A DNA stretch of 64,000 nucleotides from Aquatica leii (taxonomy: Eukaryota > Arthropoda > Insecta > Coleoptera > Lampyridae), in the NCBI GenBank assembly GCA_035610365.1, contig CM069436.1, positions 88,723,912 through 88,787,911 of the forward strand, in the 5' to 3' direction. Each line of letters opens with the position of its first letter. Positions within the stretch are counted from its first letter, which is position 1. Below the pieces are notes generated by a model. That model was not told the DNA's origin, did no database searches, and saw nothing but the letters and a program-made list of their open reading frames with translations. The position numbers and the translations under genes are program-made. Below are positions 12,395 through 22,700 of this stretch, in pieces.

Positions 12395-12442
12395 ATACTT
12401 AGAAATGTTTTAAAAGCCCAAATCATGTGCTTTTCGCACCAC

Positions 12443-12498
12443 GTATCAAGGCTCCTACACATTGTATCAAAACTCCCTTACTATAGGAGGAATGATAC
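12443..12498. repeat. Subterminal GGGAG/GATAC motif cluster, right end
   Basis: Three copies, in alternating orientation: GTATCAAGGCTCC (12443-12455), GTATCAAAACTCCC (12464-12477) and GGAGGAATGATAC (12486-12498). The left end has matching copies at 10008-10022, 10026-10039 and 10307-10337. Confidence 0.6.
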
Positions 12499-12729
12499 AA
12501 GATGCAAGTTTATGAAAAAAATAAAATATCTCTCATTATACCCTGAATCAATAGATTTCAACCAGCTAAAATTCATTGCAACTTAATAGGCTACTTAAGG
12601 CACCATCTAGGGATTTATAGAATTTATACTTACTTGTATTTTTCACTTCATGTGTTAAGTGTATCAAGCCTCCCCAGTCTCCCCTAATATTCGAAAAAGA
12701 CAAAAAATACAGCAGAGTTTTCTTTTTTT

Positions 12730-13420
12730 ATAATTTTGTACGTATATAAATAATTCGATTTATTTTTACAGTTTCTTATAGAGATAATTTTTCCTAACTA
12801 TTTATCCAAATAAAAAAATTTCTAATATTAACAGTTTATTAGATATTTGATTTATAATTTGAAGTAAATTTCATATATAATCTAGGTTCGAATCCTGCCT
12901 GCGACGATTTTTTTAAGGAAAAACTTACATAATCTTGAAGGGAAAATAAGATATGTTAAAAACAACAATTTTTCTCTATATTCTTTTGACTTGTTTATAC
13001 ACGGAGTGCTGCATCTTCCTTACCATATCTTTGGATGTACTCTCGATAACTCTCGAACCCTAAGTCTTTGAAATTTGGTATGGAGCTGACTTTTCATATT
13101 CTGTCGGTTTTATCAAAAGATGGGTCTGATAATGAAACCGGAAGTGAGTATATCCGCCGTTTTTAACAGTTTTTCTTATATAAATTTGTACGTATGTAAA
13201 TCATTCCAATTATTTTGACAGTTTCTTATATAGTTTATCCTTTTTAACAATTTATTTAAATAAAAAAATTTCTAACAATAACAGTATTAGATATTTTATA
13301 TATTTAAAATGAATTTAATTCAATTATAATATTGGTTCGAATCCTGCCTGCGACGATGATTTTAAGAAAAAAATTATATCTTGAAGGAAAAGCAAGATAC
13401 GTTAAAATAATAATTTTGAC
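12730..13420 (+). repeat. Two direct copies of a ~240-bp AT-rich repeat with tRNA-like B box
   Basis: Segments 12730-12975 and 13178-13420 align over their length. Each ends with GGTTCGAATCCTGCCTGCGA, which resembles a tRNA T-arm (B box GGTTCGAATCC) and the following acceptor bases, then an A-rich region. A SINE-like tRNA-derived family is possible, but no A box or complete tRNA fold was found. A related tail recurs near 13610-13660 and 31420-31470 (CTTATAGGA ... GTGTGGTGACC). Confidence 0.6.
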
Positions 13421-13821
13421 TAAATGCAAAGCAATATCGAGACATACAAATATAGGGGTTATTTGATATGACAACATAAGCTCAATTTTTCATATTTCGG
13501 TTATATCTTAATGAAATCGAAGAGAAAAAAAATTATAGCATGCTAGGAAGTCAATACAAATGTGCACATATTACTTCAAAGTGGTTTTATGACAACAGAA
13601 CCTTAAAAACAATATGTAGACATTTCTTATAGGACGGTCGTGTGGTGACCATAGCAGTTTTTTTTCTTAAATACCGTGTATTTTATTAGTGTTAGTTAAA
13701 AGTAATTATATTAGTCGTGTTCTATTTTCATACTATCACTTTAGGTCATTATGGCCCGAAGGAACACTAGTGTATAGTAATTCTGAGGAGAACAGCAGGA
13801 TTGAGAGATTTTTACATCATG

Positions 13822-14063
13822 TGTTTACGCCAGTAAACACATTTAACCCCACTTAAAGGTAGACGAGGGTGGTGCATTAAAATTAGGTAGCACGAGAGAA
13901 GCAGGGACAGTCTTTTAAGGGCAGTGTTCATTTTATAATGTAAAAGAAATGTAAAGTTAATTCAAAGTTGTATTTAATAAATAAAATCAACAAAGGTCCT
14001 TCGAGTATTTCAATTTAGTAGGAAGCTTAAAACGGACCCCACGTTAAGTAACCTACATAAATG
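13822..14063 (+). repeat. Left BEL LTR arm
   Basis: LTR in sense orientation, TGTTTACGCC to about CCTACA near 14058, followed by a few leader bases. A TGGTCCTTACGAGCCGG segment immediately follows, in the position and style of a BEL primer-binding site. Confidence 0.85.
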
Positions 14064-14274
14064 GTCCTTACGAGCCGGATTTACGGAACTCAAAACTTCC
14101 GACATACGTTATAAAAGACGTGACAAAGTCAATCCACCAGAGCAGAATTCCAAGAAACGGATATCCAAAGAAAATTCCACAACAGTCCACATACGGTGAG
14201 TGAGTCTTTGGTTTCAAATCCTGATTCAATTAATTCCTAATTTACTAATACATATTGTGTACGATTCCTTTAAA

Positions 14275-14841
14275 ATGTCTAAAAAGGCAAAAGATAACGA
14301 GTTTGATTCATTAATTTCCAAAAGAGATATTTTAAAGTCTAAATTAACCAGTTTTGCCGCGTTTTGTAAGAATTGCGATGTTAATAATTCTAGTAACTTA
14401 GCAAATTTACGGTTGCGTTATTCGAAATTAGATAACCTATATAACGAATTCGATGCAATTCAAACCGAACTCCAATTGATCAATCCCGAGCAAGCAAACG
14501 AGCGCGATGCATTCGAAAGTATTTATTTTGAAGTTGCTGCCGAAGCAGATCAACTTTTAAAGGGTCCATTAATTCCCACTGATTTTGTTAATCAAAATAA
14601 TTCCCATTCCGAATTAAATTCTAATCAAACGTATAACGAATCTCAAATAAAATTGCCTCCAATTTCGTTGCCGCATTTTGATGGTAATCATGAACAGTGG
14701 CTTTCTTTCTATGAAACATTCATTTCTATGATTCATAATGAAAGCAAACTAACAAATTTACAAAAATTGCATTATTTAAAATCTTGCTTGAAAGGCGAAG
14801 CTGCCAATGTAATTAAAAATTTATCTACCACATTTATGTAG
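14275..14841 (+). pseudogene. Truncated BEL/Pao gag (DUF1759-type)
   Basis: An open frame from the ATG at 14275 (MSKKAKDNEF) with no internal stop. It matches BEL/Pao gag proteins: a helical N-terminus, then LPPISLPHFDGNHEQWLSFY and LQKLHYLKSCLKGEAANVI, the conserved core of that gag family. The frame is cut by the junction with the inverted LTR, ending at a TAG just inside it, so the remainder of gag, the zinc knuckles and pol are missing. The frame is otherwise undamaged, consistent with a young insertion. Confidence 0.85.
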
Positions 14842-15072
14842 GTTACTTAACGTGGGGTCCGTTTTAAGCTTCCTACTAAATTGAAATACTCGAAGGACCT
14901 TTGTTGATTTTATTTATTAAATACAACTTTGAATTAACTTTACATTTCTTTTACATTATAAAATGAACACTGCCCTTAAAAGACTGTCCCTGCTTCTCTC
15001 GTGCTACCTAATTTTAATGCACCACCCTCGTCTACCTTTAAGTGGGGTTAAATGTGTTTACTGGCGTAAACA
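14831..15072 (-). repeat. Right BEL LTR arm, inverted
   Basis: Exact reverse complement of 13822-14063. It includes the LTR plus the first leader bases up to the start of the primer-binding site, joined to gag at about 14830. Confidence 0.88.
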
Positions 15073-15077
15073 TCATG

Positions 15078-16793
15078 TTTAGTAGTTTTACAATACAATT
15101 CGTTGTTATTCAAAGTTTTATTGTTTCTATAGTAATCATGTCATGTCACATTATAAATGAAATAACTTCTTGTAATTAGTTGAGGATTAACTAAAAAGAG
15201 TAAATGACAATGATCAGATAAGGAATGAAAATAGAATCACTTTTCTTTGAAATTTTTTGACAAAAAAAGACCATTTGTATTGCTATTATTGTCTAGCGTT
15301 GGATCTCGAAGAAACAGACCATTAAAAAAGCTGAAATCATTTTAGAATAATAGAGAATTATAGAGGATTTGATATTTATCCAAGCTATCTAAACAAGATT
15401 TGTGATTTTTTAGTATTTATTAGTATTTAGAACTATATCATTTATTTAGTAATGTATTATATATAGAAAATTAATAATAAAACGTATAAAAGTAAGATTT
15501 AAATACATATTTTTCGAGTTATTTGTGCATATTTGCAAACATATTTCAAATATGGTATCCGAAGCCTTTATAAGAAAAATTACTAAAATTGCTGCATTAG
15601 TGCGTTTTCATAGAAACCAATTAAAATTTTTTTAATTATTAGAAATATTAATAAAGATAAAACTTCTAAAATACGCCTTTATGATAAATTTCAAGAATAT
15701 TCTCTATGAACAAAAACAGTTCAAAATATGTTTTACGTATTCTTTATACTAACAGCGTAAAATCCAAACTGTACCAACTTGTAAAATATTTCGAAAATAC
15801 GTTTGTAATAATTATTTTTAACTTCGTTGGTTCCATCTTTTAAGCTTTCTGACACAAGATTTGTGTTTTTGTGGTCCTAGCGTGTTTGCATTCTCAAATA
15901 GAAAATAATTGTCGCTTCTATGAATTACAATTAAATTTTGGTTAAAACGCTACTGAAACTTTAAAGTTCTTGGTTTTGTTTAAACGTAAGCAAAAGCCCA
16001 AAATATACCATTGAACCAAAACTAAATATGTGTTCATTGTCGAGTTCTTTAAATTGCGTAATGAAAAATTTATTGCTTTCTTGAAATAGTGATATAAATC
16101 CTAGTGTGCGATAAGATTACAAAGAAAGTAAATAAAAATAGAAACATTACAATAAATATTTCGTAAACCTAAAATTTATTGGTTTGTTCGATGTTTGTTT
16201 CCATTAAAGTCCGTATACATGTACTGTTAATAAATCTTAATAAATTTTTAAGTTACGTTTTGTATTTTTCGAAGGTTTGTTTGAGTAAATATTATATGTG
16301 TATAAAAGTTGTTAATTTATTTAAATTATGTTTTGTTTCTTATGTGACCTAAACTCTCAGCGATTTTCTTATTCATCGTGCATTTTCATTATTACAAGGT
16401 TTAATAAGTTCGCGCGCATCGCAGTAAACTAAAAATATAAGAGACTCGACACAATAGAATAATAAAAAAAAAACATTTAAAAGACATTGCGATATAAAGT
16501 AGACGAGATACATCATTTTTTAAATTTACGTCTTCGTATTTTCATAACAAAAGTGTTACTTTATGTATGAACGTAACAATATGATATTGACCTGGAAAAA
16601 TGACAATGAGTCCTGAGAAGGTTTATTTAAAATTTTCAACGTTGAAGTAGTTTACAAGACAAACTGCTAAACAAAAAATGTTCGAATTTTCTAGCAACTT
16701 TGAAAGTAACAATAAAAAATGTGCTTTTTAAATATTAACGTTATCTTATTGTAGCCTTTCTGATAAAATAATCATGATATTCATATTTATAGA
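15078..16793. other. AT-rich stretch before ALKBH2, no gene recognised
   Basis: No recognisable coding or repeat structure. A TTTATAG just before 16793 could be an acceptor for a 5'-UTR intron of ALKBH2. Confidence 0.4.
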
Positions 16794-19700
16794 ATGAAAA
16801 TGGATCTCGAGAGTGCTCTTAAAGAACTGGAGAATACTAAAGTAGAATGGAAGAAAATCTCCAGGGAAGGTTTAGATCTCGATTATTCTCTTTTATTTCC
16901 CAAACGTCTTGCTGACGAAATAATGACCCTACTTGAGAACGATGTTGAATATTACGATGGGGACTTAACTAAGGTAAAATAGTATGTTATTTTTAATAGC
17001 GTAATCATTGAAAATTGTAGGTTAAAATATTTGGGAAATTATGCGACATCCCAAGACAGCAAGTGGCCTACGGTAATGAGGGTCTCAAATACACTTTTTC
17101 TGGCGTAACCTTGCCGGCAAAAACATGGATTCTACCGTTGAAACTTATACGTGATACAATTTCGAAATTAACGGCGGTCGAATTTAATTTTGTCCTCGTC
17201 AATAGGTTAGTGCTTTTTTACTTCGGAAAGTTTACGTGCAAGGCTAAATCAAGTGAGCATAGTTATTCTACTACCTACTTCCACACAAATTATTCGAATC
17301 AGCTAACTTACAGATTATTTTTGGAAACTATATTAATAATATACTCTTTAGTTTAAATTAAATGAAAAGTGGTTATGTTTAGTACAAAGCTTACTGACGT
17401 TTATTGCGTTCCAAAATCATTCTTTCAACACTTCAATGTTTTATTAGATGTGTTGCATTAAGGAAGTATTTTTTACTCATGTTTGGAAGTTATCTAAATA
17501 GTTTTTAAACTGATTGATTTTTGTTTTCCAATTTAAATTTCTGCATTTAAATCAAATTTTCACGATATTTTTGCAGCTTGAGTTCATATGCTTATTATTT
17601 CCCGCTACTGTACAAATAACTGTTTATTTGCTGATTATAACTTTTACCTAATTTAAACTAACAGAATTACAAGAACGCTTTATTTAGGTTATTCTACTGT
17701 GAGTGGTCATAGGTATATAGTAATTAGCATATATTATCTAAACAATTCTAAAAAAATAGTAAATATGGTTTCTACAAGACGAACTCAATGCGAGCAGAGC
17801 TGGGCAAGTTACTTTGTAAAAGTAGTTAACTACTAACTAAAGTTACTACTTTTTAAAAGTAGTGTAAGTTACTAACTACTAACTACCGTAAATCGAAAAG
17901 TAGTTAGGTTACTAAGTACTCAACAGTAGTATTCTAAAATATAAGTTTTTTTTTCAACTACTTGTAGAAAAAGGAGTTTTGAGACGATTTGTTATACCAC
18001 TTTTAGTAGTAGTAGTTTTTAAACATAAGTATCTATAGACACTGAATTATTATTACATTAAAGAAGACAAAGTAAATCAATCACGCTCACACGAAAACAG
18101 TAAAACAATTTTAACGGAACTACTATTATTCTATTATCATGTATATCTATTTTATTAGAAATTCTCAAAAAAAAAATTAATAAAATAAACCTAAACCTAA
18201 AAACAGAACTTAAAGTAATAAACGTATTGTGGTATTTAATATTCATTTCCTTTTCATAAAAGTAACTTTTCAAAAAGAGCATCAGCCAATGCATTTCTTT
18301 TGAGCGAATTTATGAGTGAAAAACGAAAATAATTGCTCGACAGCAGCTGATTAGATATATGAATTCTGTTATCTTCCAGGTGTTTTAACAATTCCAGTTC
18401 TATTATTCTGCTTTTGTGAGCATGTTCATTCTCAGTATCAGAAGAAATGTGTAACTTTTTAGACAAAGCAGGTTCATCAATATCAAAAAACTTTTGTTGA
18501 AGTAATACTTTGTTTACGTTTAGATCAGACGATCAGAGGCATTTAACATTTCGAAACAAATTAGGTTTGCTGCATTTATACAATGTTTTTGAATAATCTT
18601 TACATCCATGTTTACTTCTGCGTTACTGTTCATTACTTGAAGGACACGTTTTAACCTGCGAAACTGCAATGCAAGCTGAATAATTGTAGCCATTGTATGT
18701 AATTGAAGCCGCTAATAAAGTAGTTCAATTACTAGTAAAGTAGTTAAGCTATTAACAAAGTAGTTTAACTATTTTTGTAGTTAAAATAGGGTAGCTAACT
18801 ACTTTTTAAATACGATTACACGAAAAAAGTAATTTATTCCAACTACAGTTACATTATTAAATTAAAGTAACTTGAATAAATAGAATACAACTATCGTCAA
18901 CAATAAAGTAGTTAGATTAGTAGCTTAACTACTTTGTAGTTAACTACTGCCCAGCTCTGAATGCGAGATAGGTGATCAATTATTTGTGTCAAATATTTGG
19001 TAATATGTTGTTTGATACTTACGAGCGAGTATACTCAACTTAACAAAAAACGGGACACTTTGGTTAGTTTGATTAAATTAGTTAGCGGTGTATACTAGGC
19101 TTGTGAGCGAATGCGATCAGCAATCATTCGTGGCCATTCGCGATGCTATTCAAAAAATTCAAATTAGATAAATCATTGACAATATCAGAAGGTCAAATTG
19201 TATATGCACGAAAACTAAAAAATTATATACATATTCTTATTTTTGAAGGGTTTGGAACAGTAAACTGCATTTTATTTTTATACGAAATTCCATATTCCAT
19301 ATTGAAAGTGCGTTATAAACTTTATTAAGGCTATTTTTACCACATTTTATATTACACCCATGCAACAACATATTAATAACATTGTGAATATAAAACTATA
19401 GCTCTCAAGTTTTCATCACATTTTAAGTGGTTGTTTTTTTAATTTTTCTTTTTGGTCGAAATGTCATAGATAGGCAACTATAATAAATATTTTAAATAAT
19501 TTTTTGTACTCGCCGCCTGGGAAGTGAAGTTTTACATACGTGTGTAGCCAATTAGGAAATTGTTATTCCCGCACGAGTGCGGGAAAAATTACAAAAAACA
19601 CTGGCATTTACAGACATTTAAACAATAATATTATAATGCAATTATAATTTGTAATTGTTAAAAACCGTTTTCCCAGTGTTTTTTATGAATAAAAACAAGA

Positions 19701-22700
19701 AGTAAACTTAAAAAAGCAATACAAAGTATACAAAATATGATCAGCACAAACACTTTAGACATCAAATGTCAATTCATAGCACTCTACACTTTTCATCAAG
19801 GTGACTATATCAAAATTTGACAGTAATATAAAATGATTGACTTCTGCTTATCAAAGGAAATATTTGCTCGTTACAAAAAATTATGTACAAACCTCTTGCG
19901 GGAAAATCATTCTAGCATTCGCGCTATTAAAGCACTCCCTCACTTCGTTCGCTCGTGCTTTAAATGCGCTCATGTAGGAAAAACTTCTTCCCGAACTTGG
20001 TTCGTAAATAACTATTTAACACGCCTGTAGACAGTGTTGTAAATAGATAATTTTAAAATTATATAAATATAGTTAGTTTTTTTCTTTCAAAAATTATCTA
20101 GTATTAAATAATAATATTCGAACTTTATATAAATGACAGATAATAGATGAAACAATCTAGGTAGTAATAACGATAGATGGAGTTCATTTGAAGAACTACT
20201 ATAGAATGCAAGAAATTACTGAAGAAAAACTTAAATATTCTAACTGACATTTTACGGGGACACTGGATTTTTTATAAATATTATTTAAATAAAAAATTAT
20301 ATATATATACAGATACATATAACTTATATATTTTTTTTATTGTATCGAGCTACATATAAATATATAAAAAAATGAATCTAGATTAATTTATCTAAACTAA
20401 ACTAATTAATAACTAAAAACTAATTTATTTATAACGACTAAAAATTATGTTTACTTATTCTAGAAATATGTACACTTTTAAATTAACCGAACTAATTAAA
20501 TTTAAATATCTAAGGATAAAAACTGACAGAAATTTATATAAAACAATAATATGCTATCACTTACGCGACGATAAGATAAAGTCACTAACTTGTTTGTTTA
20601 CACTATAGGTCACGTTCACTCGATTCGGTGTACACTGTTATTTATTTAAAACTTCGCACGTGCTAATCACTTATTTATCTTCAACTTGATAATCTTCTCG
20701 ACACTGTTGTATTCGCATTCCAGCAATAACTGACCTACGATCTGTCTCGTCGCTATATAAAGACATACGGAAATCCTTCTCGAGCGTTCCCTACTTTTCG
20801 CTATAACTTCTAGAAAAATAGATAACAGCTTCTAGAAGGCTCTTGCATTTGCAAGTAATTTCTCGAGCGTTTCACTGCCCCCTTCTTAGGACTGTTCTGT
20901 CCCAGAACAGGAGACTGGATGCGACACCGGTAAAAGGGATCGTGGCGATAGCGGCAGCTTCCTCCATTTCGGCAACTTCCTTGACCATAAAAGTAACAGT
21001 CAATGGACTTTTCCTGACCCAATACTCTTCTTGGTTGGTAACTACAGACCAACACTTGAATGCCTGTTCCTCGGAAGACGACCTCCAACATGTTTCGAAC
21101 TGTCCTCCAATTCAGTTGATCTAAGCCACAACTAAGCTTGGGTACTGCCAATTTCTTAACATGATGGAACTCCATTTCTCTCTTGAGACTCCATAATGTT
21201 TGCCACAGATCTTTGTATAACGGCTTATCCCGTGAGTATTTCTTGGTGACTAGATAGAAAACGAAGCGTCCGTCACCACGTAGTCCTAAAACTTTTCCGA
21301 CTGCCGGTTGCTGTCTACGTAATTCATCTAGCTGTCCAAACTTCTTTTTAAACACGACTGCAACCCCTTTGGGCATGTCAAGATCCTCGCTCACGCAATG
21401 TGCGATGGCGTAATCTTTTTGTGTCTGGAACAGGTCTTGTTGTTCCTCGGTGGTAACTCCGAACCTAGCTTTTCCAGAACCTCCGTATAAGTTCATAAAC
21501 TTTTCGAACTCCATTTCTTCGATTGGATTCCTGGTTCTGCTACTTATTACTCTGGTTCGGACCTGAACTTGCGGATTGTGGTTATCGCCAGCAAACGAGG
21601 CTAGACGATCGACGTGGACCACTTTTGGCTTGCCTCTGGGCGGTTTTCGGATGCGGTATATAACGTCGTTAATACGCTGCACGACTTCATAAGGGCCCTC
21701 CCATTGTCTTTGTAGCTTCGGCGACAAACCACGTCTCCTTTGAGGGTTATACAACCAGACCATATCGCCAGGTTGAAACCCACCATTTTGCGCCTTGACG
21801 TCATATCTTGTTTTCATCCTGTCGCTGGCAATTTGTGTGTTTTTACGGACCTCTTCATGTACTTCGTCTAACCTCTTGGCCAGCTTGCTGACGTAATCTT
21901 CTCCAGCAACTTCTTCTTCCGGTCTTCGTCCAAATTGAAGATCGCATGGTAATCTTATCTCACGACCGAGCATGACACAGGATGGTGTTTGGCCTGTGCT
22001 TTCGTGAACGGATGATCGGTATGCCATTAAGAAAAGGTGCAAGTACTGATCCCAGTCCCTTTGGTGTTCGGACACTACCTTGGCTAAGTACTTGCCCATT
22101 GTTCGATTCATCCGTTCAACCATGCCATCAGACTGAGGATGGAGAGGCGTTGTCCTAGTCTTTTTAATTCCTAACAGTCGGCAAACTTCTTGAAACAGCC
22201 CAGACTCAAAATTGCGGCCTTGATCGGAGTGTAATTCCAACGGAACTCCAAACCGGCAGAAAAACTCCTTTACTAATACGTCTGCGACTGTAGCTGCTTC
22301 CTGATTGGGTATGGCGTAAGCCTCCGTCCATTTCGTGAAATAATCCATCGCCACCAGGATGTATTTATTTCTCGAATCGGATTCTGGGAACGGCCCTGCG
22401 ATGTCAATCGCTACTCTTTCCAAAGGGCTTCCTACGTTGTATTGTTTCATGGGTGCTTTGCGCTTTCTCGCTGGACCATTTCCTGAAGCGCAGACTATGC
22501 ATTTACGGCACCATTTCATGACGTCCTCTTTGCAGTTCATCCAGTAGAATCGTTCTCGCACTTTACCCAACGTCTTCTTAATGCCAAAGTGTCCTCCTGA
22601 TGTCCCATCGTGGAGATGCTTTAACACTTCTGGCACCCTGCTCTTTGGCACTACCAACTATAGTCTGTTTCCCGTGCCCTCGACACTTTCCAGGGATCGC

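Larger units (their letters stand above)
9999..12684 (+). mobile_element. pogo/Tigger-type DNA transposon with TIRs and TA duplication
   Basis: The 24-bp terminal inverted repeats (9999-10022 and 12661-12684, both starting GGGGAGACTGGGGAGG) differ at two positions and are flanked by TA at 9997-9998 and 12685-12686, the Tc1/mariner/pogo target duplication. One transposase reading path with a DDE domain lies inside. Subterminal copies of a GGGAG...GATAC motif repeat near both ends. Confidence 0.92.
13822..15072 (+). mobile_element. BEL/Pao-derived insertion with inverted (palindromic) LTRs
   Basis: Two 242-bp arms (13822-14063 and 14831-15072) are, by eye, identical inverted repeats. Each starts from the outside with TGTTTACGCC. 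Between them lie the primer-binding region and the first part of a BEL/Pao gag. The insertion is flanked by the direct repeat TCATG at 13817-13821 and 15073-15077, a 5-bp target duplication typical of BEL elements. The 3' part of gag and all of pol are absent. Confidence 0.9.

Noticed and set aside
12886..12910. A functional tRNA gene
   Set aside because: Only a T-arm/B-box-like segment is present; no D-arm, anticodon arm or A box.
20843..21124. Plus-strand ORF opposite the macrodomain
   Set aside because: Antisense shadow of the Gypsy pol frame.
20810..22657. Macrodomain as a host OARD1 gene hit by a transposon
   Set aside because: The same fusion occurs in copy A at another locus, in frame order after integrase and before the polypurine tract, so it belongs to the element.
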